Origin: Thalassovita litoralis
GTDB taxonomy: Bacteria > Pseudomonadota > Alphaproteobacteria > Rhodobacterales > Rhodobacteraceae
NCBI RefSeq assembly: GCF_900182725.1
Contig: NZ_FXTO01000005.1
Location: forward strand, 1-64,000
Direction of reading: 5' to 3'
Length of the DNA: 64,000 nucleotides
Shown: positions 16,848 to 26,029 of the stretch, piece by piece
How the letters are laid out: the number at the start of each line of letters is the position of its first letter
How positions within the stretch are numbered: position 1 is the stretch's first letter
Notes under the pieces: generated by a model
Told to the model about the DNA's origin: nothing
Databases searched by the model: none
The model's input: the letters and a program-made list of their open reading frames with translations, nothing else
Program-made: the position numbers and the translations under genes

Positions 16848-18177
16848 GGGATACCTCCGTCATCTCGAACCGCACCGGCACCAGATCGGCAGGCATCAGC
16901 GCCGCTGCGATACCGATGATTTCACGCACCTGACGACTGACGCCGCCCCCTGCGGCAGGGCCACATAGATACAGGCTTTCGACCTCCTCGGCGACCTGTT
17001 GCGCGGTATCCTGATCCAGACACCGCGCAGCGTACCGCAGCCGCACCTCGGGCAGGTCCATCGCGCGGCGTGTCACACCGGGCGCAATCGCGTTCCACCC
17101 GATCAGATCGCCCCGCGCTTCGGCAATGCGGTCGCCGCAAATCGACAAGCGCTCCTGCAACAGTCCCAGCGCCAATTCCCCACGCGCCACACATTGCGCC
17201 CCGGCATAGGAAATCTGCCCCTCGCCCAGCCAGCCATCGCGATAGCCAACCGATACTTTCAGAAGCCCCGTTGCTGCCGAACCCGACGCCCCCGTCAAGG
17301 CCACCCGATCCGGTCCGATTTCCGTGATCTGAACACGCGAAAAATCCGCCACCACATCGGGCTGTAAATACCGCGCCGGATCGTGGATTTCATACAACAA
17401 CTGTTCCGTACAGGTGGCCCGACTGACCACACCACCCGTTCCCGGCAGTTTGGTCAGCACCGCATTGCCATCCTCGGACACTTCGGCCAGCGGAAATCCG
17501 ATATTGGCCAGATCAGGCACGGATTTTCGCCCCGGATCGGCGAAATATCCGCCCGTCACCTGCGCCGCGCATTCCAGCATATGCCCCACCAACGTGCCAC
17601 GCCCCAGACGGTCCCAATCGTCCATTGCCCAGCCGAACCGATGCACCAGCGGGGCCAAAAACAGCGCCGGGTCCGATGCCCGCCCACAGATCACGATATC
17701 CGCCCCGGCATCCAGCGCCGCCACAATCCCGCGACAGCCGATATAGGCGTTGGCCGACACCAGCCGCGCACCCAGATCGGCGGCGGGCTGGCCGGTTTCT
17801 TCCAAACCGAACGGCCCGATCCGATCCACGACATCATCGCCCATCACAGCCGCGATTTTCACCGACAGGCCCAGATCCCGCGCCACCCGCGCCGCGCAGG
17901 CCGCCGCGCCTTGTGGGTTGGCCGCGCCCATGTTGGTCACGATCCGGGTGCCATTGCGCACACAGCCCGGCAATACCGCCCGCAAGCGCCGCGCCAGCAA
18001 AGGGTCGAACCCTGCTTCAGGCGTTTTCAGACGGGCCTGTTGGGCCAGCGCAATGGTCCGTTCCGCCAGACATTCAAACACCAGAAAATCCAGATTTCCC
18101 CGTTCCGCCAGATCAACCGCAGGTGCAATCCTGTCGCCCTGAAATCCGGCCCCTGCCCCGATACGCACGATTGTCAT
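16834..18177 (-). CDS. AtuA/DUF1446 family protein, large part
   Basis: A 447-residue DUF1446 protein. Visible family motifs are RIGAGAGFQGDRIAPAVDLAERG at the start (cut here at the conserved glycine-rich region), IVTNMGAANPQGAAA, DIVICGRASDPALFLAPL and GVVSRATCTEQLLYEIHDP. ATG at 18177 was chosen because it overlaps the TRAP permease stop codon (ATGA) and matches the family N-terminus; the frame stays open far upstream by chance. With the small partner gene it makes a full AtuA equivalent. Linked transport genes suggest that the substrate is imported by the TAXI-type TRAP system. Confidence 0.87.
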   Translation of the reverse strand: MTIVRIGAGAGFQGDRIAPAVDLAERGNLDFLVFECLAERTIALAQQARLKTPEAGFDPLLARRLRAVLPGCVRNGTRIVTNMGAANPQGAAACAARVARDLGLSVKIAAVMGDDVVDRIGPFGLEETGQPAADLGARLVSANAYIGCRGIVAALDAGADIVICGRASDPALFLAPLVHRFGWAMDDWDRLGRGTLVGHMLECAAQVTGGYFADPGRKSVPDLANIGFPLAEVSEDGNAVLTKLPGTGGVVSRATCTEQLLYEIHDPARYLQPDVVADFSRVQITEIGPDRVALTGASGSAATGLLKVSVGYRDGWLGEGQISYAGAQCVARGELALGLLQERLSICGDRIAEARGDLIGWNAIAPGVTRRAMDLPEVRLRYAARCLDQDTAQQVAEEVESLYLCGPAAGGGVSRQVREIIGIAAALMPADLVPVRFEMTEVSHETA

Positions 18178-20033
18178 GCCACTGCCTTTCGTTCTGCCCG
18201 CCCCAGCGCCCGCGCGCCCAGAAACAGGGCCAGCGCCAGAAACGGTGTCACCGGCTGCGGCCAGATCGCCAGCCCGATGACAGCCAGCAAGACCGCCAAA
18301 TCCACCGCCCGGCGCCCGGTCAACGATGCCCCGCTGAGCAACGCAGGCACAGCCAGCACAACCGCCAGCCCCGCCACGGCTGCCTCGATCACGGCAAAGA
18401 CACCGCCGTTCATCGTCATCCCCGGATACAGCAGCAACAGGAACGGCACCAAATAGGTCACAGCGCCCAGCCGAACCGCCTCGCCTGCGGCGGGCAGCCA
18501 GTTGGTTTTGGCAATGCCGGACCCCACGAAGACCGCCACGCAAACTGGCGGCGTGATCACCGAAATCGTCGCGAAATAGAACACGAACAGATGCGCCGCC
18601 AACGGATCAACCCCCACGGCCGTCATCGCCGGGGCCAGCACCGCCGCCACCAGCACATAGGCCGCAGTTGTCGGCAGCCCCATCCCCATGATCAGGCACA
18701 CCGCCCCGACGATTATGGCCACCAGAACCACGGAATCCCCAGCCATCGACACGATCAGCGACGACAGCGTAACCCCGATCCCCGTCATGTTGATCATTGA
18801 AACCAACACCTGCGCCCCGGCCAGCAATACGCCGATGATCACCATGCCTTTGCCTGCGTCCTCCAGTCCGCTGACAATCCGGCCCAGCATATCACGCGGG
18901 GATAACCGCCCCGCCTGCGTCACCACAAAAGCCAGCAACAACCCGATCACCCCATAAAAGGCCGAGGTCGCAATCGACCGCCCCAGCCAAATGCCCAGCC
19001 CCAGCCCACCAAGCGCGGCCAGAATGGGCAGCACCCGGCGCGGTGCGGCGATTGTGGACCAGTCGGGCAATTCGTCTTCGGGGACAATGGCCAACCCGCG
19101 CCGCAGCGCCACGAAATGCACCGTCACGAATACCGACAGGTAAAACATCACCGCGGGCAGAATGGCCGCCGCGATAATCGTCACATAGGACACCCCCAGA
19201 ATTTCCGCCATGACAAAGGCCGCAGCCCCCATAATCGGCGGCGCGATTTGCCCCCCGGTAGAGGCCACCGCCTCGACCGCGGCGGCAAAGGGTCGGGGAT
19301 AGCCCAGCCGGACCATCATCGGGATGGTGAAATTGCCCGTGGTCGCCACATTCGCCACGGCAGACCCGGAAATCATGCCGAACAGGCCACTGGCAATCGT
19401 CGCGATCTTGGCCGCTCCGCCCGGTTGCCGCCCGCCCAGCCGCATCGCCAGATCCATGAAGGCCTGTCCGCCCCCGGTATGCAGCAATAACGCCCCGAAC
19501 AGCACAAAGGCGGCGATCACCGTGGCCGCGACCCCGGTCAGCATTCCCCAAATCCCCAGGTCGCCCAGAAAAATCGTTTCCGTGACAAAGGCGCTGTCAA
19601 ATCCGCGATGCCCCAGTGCCCCCGGCAACAGGTTGCCAAACAGGGCATAGCTGATCCCAAGTACCACCAGCACCGGAAAAATCAGCCCCACCGTGCGCCG
19701 CCCCAGCTCCAGCACGGACAGCACCAACCCAAGCGTCAGCGCCTGATCCAGCGTTGTGGCCCACGGCAGCGTTGTCATGATCGTATCGTAATTCCAGACC
19801 ACATAGCCACAGGCCGTCACGGTGACGGCACATAGCAACAGGTCAATGATCACCCCCGCCGGGCGCCAGCCTTTGCCAGCCCCCAGCGGATAAAGCGCGA
19901 CCCCAAGACAGCAGACCAGCGCCAGAAAAATCGCACGCTGAATCAGCCCCTCGAACGGGCCGGTGGCCGCCGTGTAAAACACAAAGCCCCCAACAAGGAC
20001 CGCCAACAGTTTTTGGACGCGCTTCAGGGTCAT
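18174..20033 (-). CDS. TRAP transporter fused permease (TAXI-associated, DctQM-like)
   Basis: A 619-residue inner-membrane protein rich in hydrophobic helices from end to end. The first 150 residues correspond to the small DctQ-like part and the rest to the DctM-like channel part (GSAVANVATTGNFTIPMMVRLGY, GGQIAPPIMGAAAFVMAEI, MGMGLPTTAAYVLVAAV). This fused form normally works with a TAXI-family binding protein, which is encoded directly upstream. It overlaps the AtuA-type gene by four bases, so transport and metabolism are co-expressed. Transport is expected to be cation-driven. Confidence 0.9.
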   Translation of the reverse strand: MTLKRVQKLLAVLVGGFVFYTAATGPFEGLIQRAIFLALVCCLGVALYPLGAGKGWRPAGVIIDLLLCAVTVTACGYVVWNYDTIMTTLPWATTLDQALTLGLVLSVLELGRRTVGLIFPVLVVLGISYALFGNLLPGALGHRGFDSAFVTETIFLGDLGIWGMLTGVAATVIAAFVLFGALLLHTGGGQAFMDLAMRLGGRQPGGAAKIATIASGLFGMISGSAVANVATTGNFTIPMMVRLGYPRPFAAAVEAVASTGGQIAPPIMGAAAFVMAEILGVSYVTIIAAAILPAVMFYLSVFVTVHFVALRRGLAIVPEDELPDWSTIAAPRRVLPILAALGGLGLGIWLGRSIATSAFYGVIGLLLAFVVTQAGRLSPRDMLGRIVSGLEDAGKGMVIIGVLLAGAQVLVSMINMTGIGVTLSSLIVSMAGDSVVLVAIIVGAVCLIMGMGLPTTAAYVLVAAVLAPAMTAVGVDPLAAHLFVFYFATISVITPPVCVAVFVGSGIAKTNWLPAAGEAVRLGAVTYLVPFLLLLYPGMTMNGGVFAVIEAAVAGLAVVLAVPALLSGASLTGRRAVDLAVLLAVIGLAIWPQPVTPFLALALFLGARALGRAERKAVA

Positions 20034-20039
20034 GATCCG

Positions 20040-21002
20040 TCAGTTCCCGGCTTGCAGTTTGGCAGGCAGATCATAGCCGTTTTCGCGGAACCACCGCGCG
20101 GCGCCCGGATGCAGCGCAATCGTGCCGTAATCCAGCGTCATTTGCGCCAGATCGGCCCCTTTCAGGCTGGCCATCGCATTCGCCTGTGCGCTGTCATCCG
20201 CCATGATGACTGACACGATTTTATAGGCCGTATCGTCATCCATCGTTGCAGGGGCCGCGACACCCACGCCAAAGCTCCAGGTTTGATAGGCAGGGATGCC
20301 ATCCGCCGCCCCCGCCGGAATATCCACCACTGAAATATCCGGCATGTCCGAGCGCAGCTTGTCAGCCTGCGCCGCCGTCAGTCCGATCACCCCGATATCA
20401 ACGGATGTGGCAATATCCATCGTCGATCCGTCCAGTTTCTGACCCGACCCGGATTTCACATAACCTGCAACGCGGTTATCCTTGATCGCGCCCACGATAT
20501 CGGTGGTCGATCCGCGTACATAATCCGCGCTCAGCCCCAGCGTTTTGAAAACCGCCTCGGTCGTGGCTTCGGTGCTGGACCCTTTGATGCCCGGATTAAA
20601 CCGCACACCGGACAGCCCGGCCAAATCGGTCACACCCGCGTCCTTGCGGACCACCACGTTTTGCGGCGCGTTGGTATAAACCCAAAGCAGGCGCAAATCC
20701 TGCGGCTTGCCGTCAAACGCATTTTTACCTGCAACCGCGTGCTGTACCGTGTTCGTGGTCACAAGCCCCAGATCAACCTGCCCGCGTGCCATCCGGCGGA
20801 TATTGTCCATCGTCGCGCCGGTTTCCACCACGGACGCATCCAGCCCTTCGGCCTTTTCGTTGATCAACTGGCCCACGGCCACGAAATACCCGTAATGGCT
20901 GGATGATGCAGACGTGGACCCGATCAGCAGATCCTTGTTTTCCGCCAGCGCCGGACCGGCCAGCAGGGTCGCTCCCATCAGGGCGATCAGTGCATGTTTC
21001 AT
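20040..21002 (-). CDS. TAXI-family TRAP transporter substrate-binding protein
   Basis: A 320-residue periplasmic binding protein. The signal peptide MKHALIALMGATLLAGPALA is followed by the mature start ENKDLLIGSTSASSSHYGYFVAVGQLINE, typical of TAXI proteins. Further family segments are DLGLVTTNTVQHAV and FNPGIKGSSTEATTEAVF. ATG at 21002 places the signal peptide at the N-terminus and follows GGAGGAAACCA; a longer frame upstream would bury it. It is the first gene of the minus-strand operon with the permease and AtuA pair, divergent from a LysR regulator. Confidence 0.9.
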   Translation of the reverse strand: MKHALIALMGATLLAGPALAENKDLLIGSTSASSSHYGYFVAVGQLINEKAEGLDASVVETGATMDNIRRMARGQVDLGLVTTNTVQHAVAGKNAFDGKPQDLRLLWVYTNAPQNVVVRKDAGVTDLAGLSGVRFNPGIKGSSTEATTEAVFKTLGLSADYVRGSTTDIVGAIKDNRVAGYVKSGSGQKLDGSTMDIATSVDIGVIGLTAAQADKLRSDMPDISVVDIPAGAADGIPAYQTWSFGVGVAAPATMDDDTAYKIVSVIMADDSAQANAMASLKGADLAQMTLDYGTIALHPGAARWFRENGYDLPAKLQAGN

Positions 21003-21081
21003 TGGTTTCCTCCCAAACTGTCCCCACATGGGGCTGTGCGCAGTTTGCCCGAAACCATCCATTGCCAGAAGTGAACTTATC

Positions 21082-21096
21082 TGCATAATTGATGCA
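21082..21096. promoter_or_regulatory. Candidate LysR operator in divergent promoter
   Basis: TGCATAATTGATGCA is an inverted repeat (TGCAT/ATGCA) with the T-N-A spacing of LysR boxes. It touches the regulator's own start codon, as expected for an autoregulatory site. Confidence 0.45.
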
Positions 21097-22022
21097 TGAT
21101 ACGCAACAATATCGACATTGCCGATTATCAGGCCCTGCTGACCCTGATCCGCGCGGGATCGTTCCGGGCGGCAGCGGATGAACTGGGCCTATCCCCGTCC
21201 GCCATGTCCCGCCAAATTTCCGCGATCGAGGAAAAACTGAACACCCGCCTGTTTGACCGTGACACCCGCAACGTCACCCCGACCCTGTCGGGTCAAGTGC
21301 TGGCCCGGATTGCGGAACGGATGCTGAATACCGCACAGGACGGGCTGGCAGAATTCGAAGCCCACCTGTCCGCCCGAAACGGCCACCTGACCATCGCGGG
21401 ATTGCCCTCGGTCACGGCGGGCCTGTTGCCCGGTCTGCTGAAAAGTTTCACCACCGATTATCCCGATGTGGACCTGCGGATTATGGATGCCCTGTCTGGC
21501 AGCGTCCTTGACGCAGTGGAAGCAGGCGTTGCCGACATCGGCTTTACCGCTGGCACGGTTTCAGCCCGCAGCCGCCTGTCCTTTCAGCCGCTAATGGATG
21601 ATACCTTTGTCGCCATCGGCGCGCCGGATGGCCCATTGGCCGAAGATCGCCCCTATCGCTGGTCCGAAGTGATCGCCATGCCATTCATCGCCATGGCACA
21701 AGGCACCAGCGTGCGCGAATTGCTGGATGCGGCCTGTCTGCGGATCGGCATGTCCCTGACCCCCCGATTTCAGGTGTCCCATCTGGCCACCGCCGGAGCG
21801 CTGGTTGCCGAAGGTCTGGGCATTACCGCCCTTCCCAGCCTGACCTTGCCGGTATTGCGCACCGAAACATTGCTTCTGCGCGACATCAGCGATTTCGGGG
21901 CACGTCGCCGGATTGGTCTGGTGCGGCGTTCGGGCCGGTCACTGTCCCCCGCCTCGCAGGCGTTTCTGGATCATGTCCACCGCTACGATTTCCCCAAAAC
22001 CCAATGGCGCACGGCATTGTAA
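21096..22022 (+). CDS. LysR-family transcriptional regulator
   Basis: A 308-residue LysR protein. The winged helix-turn-helix is at residues 6-65 (LLTLIRAGSFRAAADELGLSPSAMSRQISAIEEKL). The periplasmic-binding-like effector domain follows from about residue 90 (LTIAGLPSVTAGLLPGLLKSF). It is divergent from the TAXI transporter/AtuA operon and probably activates it in response to the imported compound. The end, at 22022, borders 257 bases without a convincing gene. Confidence 0.9.
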   Translation: MIRNNIDIADYQALLTLIRAGSFRAAADELGLSPSAMSRQISAIEEKLNTRLFDRDTRNVTPTLSGQVLARIAERMLNTAQDGLAEFEAHLSARNGHLTIAGLPSVTAGLLPGLLKSFTTDYPDVDLRIMDALSGSVLDAVEAGVADIGFTAGTVSARSRLSFQPLMDDTFVAIGAPDGPLAEDRPYRWSEVIAMPFIAMAQGTSVRELLDAACLRIGMSLTPRFQVSHLATAGALVAEGLGITALPSLTLPVLRTETLLLRDISDFGARRRIGLVRRSGRSLSPASQAFLDHVHRYDFPKTQWRTAL

Positions 22023-22279
22023 CGCTTTGTCGGCAACCAAGGCAGTCAACGAGCGTTCAAAACTGGCCCGGCTATCGAACGGCGATACCAACGCGGCAGA
22101 TGGGTCAACCTTGCACGACTATTCACATGACCCCAGATTTATACGGCGCTTTACACCTTAAAATATTACAATAACCGCCGCGCCTTGGCATTTCGATCTA
22201 TGTCCAATAAGTTTGCATCATCCGGCATAGAAACCTAGACTGAAAACCTACAACATCTTCTCGCCGGGTTCATTGGAAA

Positions 22280-23377
22280 ATGGCTTTCAAGACTGACAAA
22301 CCGACATTATCCCCCTCAGATGCACTTGTGGATGCCCCGGCTGGCGACGGGGAGCACCGGGACCGAAACGCCATTGCCCTGCCCTCTCATGTCGCGGGGT
22401 CTGGCGCGATGGATCGGCTGGTGGATACGGCACGCGGCTATGCCCGCGCGGCAGCCTCGGACAATACGCTAAAGGCCTATGCGAAGGACTGGGCGCATTT
22501 TGCACGCTGGTGCCGATTGAAGGGCACCGATCCCCTGCCCCCTTCGCCGAACCTGATCGGGCTTTATCTGGCGGATCTGGCGGCCCCTGCGGACAAGACC
22601 CCTGCCCTATCGGCAGCCACCATAGACCGCCGCCTGTCTGGCCTTGTCTGGAACTACGCGCAGCGCGGCATGGTGCTGGACCGGCGCGACCGTCACATCG
22701 CCAGCGTGTTGGCCGGGATCAAGCGCAAGCACGCACGCCCCCCGGTGCAAAAGGCCGCGATCGGGGCCGAAGACATCCGCGCCATGATTGCCACCCTGCC
22801 CTATGACCTGCGCGGTCTGCGCGACCGGGCGATCCTGTTACTGGGCTATGCCGGGGGCCTGCGTCGGTCCGAGATCGTCAGCATTGATGCCCACAAGGAC
22901 GACACCGCGGATTCGCGGGGCTGGGTCGAGATCACAGAGCAAGGCGCCCTGCTGACTCTGAACGCCAAAACCGGCTGGCGCGAGGTGGAAATCGGGAGTG
23001 GATCGTCGGAACAAACCTGCCCCGTACATGCGCTGGAACAATGGCTGCACTTCGCCCGGATCGACTTTGGCCCGATCTTTACCGCCACATCGCGCGATGG
23101 CAAACGGGCGCTGGACAGACGCCTGAACGACAAGCACATCGCCCGACTGATCAAGCAAACGGTGCTGGATGCTGGCATCCGGTCTGACCTGCCAGAGCGT
23201 GAGCGGCTGGCGCTGTTTTCCGGCCACAGCCTGCGGGCGGGTCTGGCCAGCCACGCCGAGGTGGACGAGCGGTATGTGCAAAAACATCTGGGCCATGCCA
23301 GCGCCGAAATGACCCGCCGCTACCAGCGCCGCCGCGACAGGTTCCGCGTCAACCTGACCAAAGCCGCCGGGCTGTGA
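22280..23377 (+). CDS. Tyrosine recombinase / site-specific integrase
   Basis: A 365-residue tyrosine recombinase. A SAM-like core-binding domain covers about residues 50-160 (NTLKAYAKDWAHFARWCRLKG). The catalytic domain shows the first arginine in GYAGGLRRSEIVSI, the HxxR box in GHSLRAGLASHA, the second histidine in HLGHASAEMTRRY and the nucleophilic tyrosine in that same stretch. It neighbours the parAB genes and may resolve replicon multimers, as plasmid-borne XerC/D-like enzymes do. It ends next to two parS-like palindromes. A role in integration is the alternative. Confidence 0.87.
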   Translation: MAFKTDKPTLSPSDALVDAPAGDGEHRDRNAIALPSHVAGSGAMDRLVDTARGYARAAASDNTLKAYAKDWAHFARWCRLKGTDPLPPSPNLIGLYLADLAAPADKTPALSAATIDRRLSGLVWNYAQRGMVLDRRDRHIASVLAGIKRKHARPPVQKAAIGAEDIRAMIATLPYDLRGLRDRAILLLGYAGGLRRSEIVSIDAHKDDTADSRGWVEITEQGALLTLNAKTGWREVEIGSGSSEQTCPVHALEQWLHFARIDFGPIFTATSRDGKRALDRRLNDKHIARLIKQTVLDAGIRSDLPERERLALFSGHSLRAGLASHAEVDERYVQKHLGHASAEMTRRYQRRRDRFRVNLTKAAGL

Positions 23378-23400
23378 CCCTTCCCTGAACAGCAAAAGAC

Positions 23401-23416
23401 CTTCCCCGCGGGGAAG
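23401..23416. repeat. parS-like palindrome 1
   Basis: CTTCCCCGCGGGGAAG, a perfect palindrome that extends to 22 bases (23398-23419), lies between the convergent recombinase and parB genes. It is one of six related sites around parAB and is the likely ParB-binding centromere. Confidence 0.8.
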
Positions 23417-23448
23417 GTCCATTTCATAACCGCACTGGCCAATCCAAT

Positions 23449-23464
23449 CTTCCCCGCGGGGAAG
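23449..23464. repeat. parS-like palindrome 2
   Basis: A second perfect copy of CTTCCCCGCGGGGAAG, extending to 20 bases (23447-23466), sits 48 bases from site 1 and ends 10 bases before the parB stop codon. Confidence 0.8.
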
Positions 23465-23475
23465 ATCGTTCTGCT

Positions 23476-24630
23476 TCAGTCCAGATTATCCAGCAGCAAG
23501 CGCACCGCCTGTTCCAGCTTGCGGCGGTCGATGGTGCTAAAGTCACGGCTTAGCCTGATCTCCAACCGTCCAGCGGCGGCGGTGCATTTCGCCCGTCCCT
23601 CGCGCCGTTCAAGCTGGAAGCTGGTCTTGGCCTTGCCCGCGACCGGGGTCTTGGGCATTGCCGGGGCGACTGGTGCGGCTTCCCCTGCACTCTCCACCTC
23701 TTGCTGAACCAATCCGGCGGCCTTGCGCAGCACACCCAGTTCGTCCGTGATGGAGCGGTTATCCCATCCCTCCAACTCGAGCTTGACGCGATCAGACAGC
23801 CCCGCGTCCTCTTCCAGTCGCTGCGCCAACGCCAGGCCCAAGGAACGGGGGATTTCCTGCGGATAGACCAGCACGCCCCCCAACCGCGCAATCACCTTGA
23901 TGAAGCCCCGGATATAAGACCGCTTCTGGTAGCCCGCCGATTTGAACAGCACGGCCACAGCCTTGTCCGGGTCGCTTTCGGCGGTATCCGGATCAGCCGC
24001 ATAGTCCACCGCCAGCTTCGCCATTTCAGCAAAGGAGATGTCCTTGCGCACCAGATTTTCATCGACCATCCGGCGATACAGCGATTCCAGACTGTCCCCC
24101 TGTTGGGTGATCGCTGCGGGGATACGCGCCCATGTATCGTCCCCGGTTTCCTCTAGCAGGGTGCGATAGGCAGACAGGCGGCGGAAGCCTTGGATCAGTT
24201 CATATTTACCGTCAGCGCGGGGTTCCACCCGGATCGGGTTGGACAGGCCGATGGCCTGAATGGACTGCTTCAGCTCCTCCAGCTCGGGGTCGAAACCGGG
24301 GGCGCGGTCGCGGGTCAGCTTATAGGTTTCCACCGCGTCCAGCGGCACGGTTTCCAGCACCAGACCCAGCTTTTTCAGCCGGACATGTTCATGCGCCAGC
24401 GCGTCATTTTCAGCCCTGATTTGGGCCTCGACCTGCTGGCGTTCGCGGGCGGCCCCGGCGGTTTCGCTGATGGCGGTGGCCATCGGTCCCCGGCGGGCCG
24501 TGCGGGTTTCCTTCCCCGTGGGGAAGGTTTCAGGCGACGGGGCAGGGGGGTCGGCGGGGGCGTCGGACGGCGCGACGTCTGGCAGGTCCGTCGGCATGGA
24601 GATGTCGAAGATGCGGCGTTTGCGGCTCAT
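23476..24630 (-). CDS. ParB-like plasmid partition protein (RepB type)
   Basis: A 384-residue ParB-family protein. The ParB N-terminal (CTPase/nuclease-like) domain is seen near residues 105-200 (FDPELEELKQSIQAIGLSNPIRV, ELIQGFRRLSAYRTL). A helical DNA-binding domain follows (residues about 200-290, LVRKDISFAEMAKLAVDYA). ATG at 24630 was chosen because GGAGGGAATC precedes it and the family start SRKRRIFDISMP follows. It lies 10 bases after parA. It is expected to bind the palindromes nearby. Site 3 lies inside this gene and encodes FPTGK. Confidence 0.9.
   Translation of the reverse strand: MSRKRRIFDISMPTDLPDVAPSDAPADPPAPSPETFPTGKETRTARRGPMATAISETAGAARERQQVEAQIRAENDALAHEHVRLKKLGLVLETVPLDAVETYKLTRDRAPGFDPELEELKQSIQAIGLSNPIRVEPRADGKYELIQGFRRLSAYRTLLEETGDDTWARIPAAITQQGDSLESLYRRMVDENLVRKDISFAEMAKLAVDYAADPDTAESDPDKAVAVLFKSAGYQKRSYIRGFIKVIARLGGVLVYPQEIPRSLGLALAQRLEEDAGLSDRVKLELEGWDNRSITDELGVLRKAAGLVQQEVESAGEAAPVAPAMPKTPVAGKAKTSFQLERREGRAKCTAAAGRLEIRLSRDFSTIDRRKLEQAVRLLLDNLD
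24511..24526. repeat. parS-like palindrome 3 (inside parB)
   Basis: CTTCCCCGTGGGGAAG differs from the consensus by one central base. It is within the parB coding sequence, near the N-terminal linker. Confidence 0.75.
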
Positions 24631-24640
24631 GATTCCCTCC

Positions 24641-25936
24641 TTAAATCTTGTCCCAGGCCGCGACGACCGTGGCCTTGAACTCTTCGTATCCACGGTCAAA
24701 CGTGGCGCGGGCGCGCCGCCATGTTTCGCGGGTCATGTCGCGGTAGTCGATTTCATAGACCGAGGACAGGAAGCGCCCGGACTGTTCGACCGCTCGGGTC
24801 ATTTCAATCGGGTGTTCGGTGACGTGATCGCCAAACACTTTGCGGAACGCTTCGAGCATCGCGCGATGCAGATCGTTTCCGGGTTCATATCGTGTCATGA
24901 CGAACCGAATATCGGCGAACGCCTTGGGCAGGCCGATCTTCCCCGCGGGGAAGGTGGCATCGAACCCGTGGCTCAGATCCTCCAGCGCCTCGGACAACTG
25001 GCCGATAAAGCTGGTGGTGGAATCATATTCCCAATAGCCGGGACCAGACGGGACATAGAGCATGTCAGCGGCAAAGACCGCGTTCATCGACTGGTAGCCG
25101 ATGGCAGGCGGGCAGTCGAACAGGATCAGGTCATAGTCATCATCGTTCAGCGTATCCAAGTAGCGCGACACCGCAGCGAAGAAGGACCATTCCGGGTTCA
25201 GGTGCCGGTACTGGGCGCTGGCGAACTCAACGAAGGCCGCGTTGGCGCAGCTTGGGATGATGTCGATGGTCGACCATGCCGTTGGCTTGATGAAGTCCGG
25301 GGTGCGCAGGTTTTCCAGCCCCATGTCACGGATCGACGCGGGGATCTTGCGCTGGGGCAGGGCGGTGCCGCTGGCCGCGCCGGTGATGGCGGCATTCATG
25401 CGGTCGGTTTCGCGGATCAGGTCACGGGCCATGATGCCCCAGACCGTGTAATCTTCGGCCACATCGGTCAGGCCCATCGAATGCGACAGCGTGGCCTGCG
25501 GGTCAAAGTCCACGACCAGAACGCGGTAGCCATCCAGTGCGGCGGCATGGGCCAGATGCAGGGCAACGGTGGATTTCCCCGAGCCGCCCTTGAAGTTGGC
25601 CACGGCGGCGCGGAAGGCCCGCTTGCCCGCGGGGCGGGGGGGCAGCAGCGATTTGCGATTCACCTTCATCCGGCGGCGCAGCTCGTTGATTTCTTCCAGG
25701 CTGAACCAACGCTGACGACCATCTGGTTCGACTTCCCCGCCGGGAAGGTTCGGTTCAGCCGCCAGCCGACCGCGAAAGGTGGATTGGTTGATGCCAAGGA
25801 TCAATTCCGACACCTCCCAGCTAGAGAAACGGCGCAGGCGCTTGGCGTTCTCTGGGCTGAATGTCTGCTGCCTGATCCAGCTTTGCATCTTGAGTGACTG
25901 CGCCTGTAAGCGCGCGAGGTCTTCGTGGGTGTACAT
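24641..25936 (-). CDS. ParA-like partition ATPase (RepA type)
   Basis: A 431-residue ParA-family ATPase. The N-terminal 120 residues contain a helix-turn-helix (RRFSSWEVSELILGINQSTF), as in plasmid ParA proteins that also repress their own operon. The deviant Walker A is FKGGSGKSTVALHLA and the Walker A' region is VLVVDFDPQATLSHSMG. The Walker B equivalent is DLILFDCPPAIGYQS. It is the first gene of the parAB pair and divergent from the DnaA-like initiator gene. Two parS-like sites are embedded in its coding sequence, encoding FPAGK and LPGGE. Confidence 0.92.
   Translation of the reverse strand: MYTHEDLARLQAQSLKMQSWIRQQTFSPENAKRLRRFSSWEVSELILGINQSTFRGRLAAEPNLPGGEVEPDGRQRWFSLEEINELRRRMKVNRKSLLPPRPAGKRAFRAAVANFKGGSGKSTVALHLAHAAALDGYRVLVVDFDPQATLSHSMGLTDVAEDYTVWGIMARDLIRETDRMNAAITGAASGTALPQRKIPASIRDMGLENLRTPDFIKPTAWSTIDIIPSCANAAFVEFASAQYRHLNPEWSFFAAVSRYLDTLNDDDYDLILFDCPPAIGYQSMNAVFAADMLYVPSGPGYWEYDSTTSFIGQLSEALEDLSHGFDATFPAGKIGLPKAFADIRFVMTRYEPGNDLHRAMLEAFRKVFGDHVTEHPIEMTRAVEQSGRFLSSVYEIDYRDMTRETWRRARATFDRGYEEFKATVVAAWDKI
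24938..24953. repeat. parS-like palindrome 4 (inside parA)
   Basis: A perfect copy of CTTCCCCGCGGGGAAG within the C-terminal third of the parA coding sequence. Confidence 0.78.
25732..25747. repeat. parS-like palindrome 5 (inside parA)
   Basis: CTTCCCCGCCGGGAAG, one mismatch from the consensus, lies in the part of parA encoding the region between its DNA-binding and ATPase domains. Confidence 0.7.
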
Positions 25937-25976
25937 GAGTGCCTCCTTGAACTGAACGTAAAATCTGCCTCAATCC

Positions 25977-25995
25977 GCAAATACGCTTTATTTGC
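25977..25995. promoter_or_regulatory. Inverted repeat upstream of parA, candidate ParA operator
   Basis: GCAAATA (25977-25983) and TATTTGC (25989-25995) are separated by five bases and lie about 40 bases upstream of the parA start. The position suits autoregulation by the helix-turn-helix of ParA. No binding evidence exists. Confidence 0.5.
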
Positions 25996-26029
25996 AAAAA
26001 TGGCAAAGAAAAGATTAAATGATCGTGAC

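Noticed and set aside
22023-22279. Gene remnant between the LysR and recombinase genes
   Set aside because: A short frame reads through part of the gap, but there is no start, ribosome site or family match; it is best left as intergenic sequence.
23401-23464. Two palindromes as recombinase or parB transcription terminators
   Set aside because: They have no T-run, and the same sequence recurs inside coding regions, which fits a protein-binding site much better.
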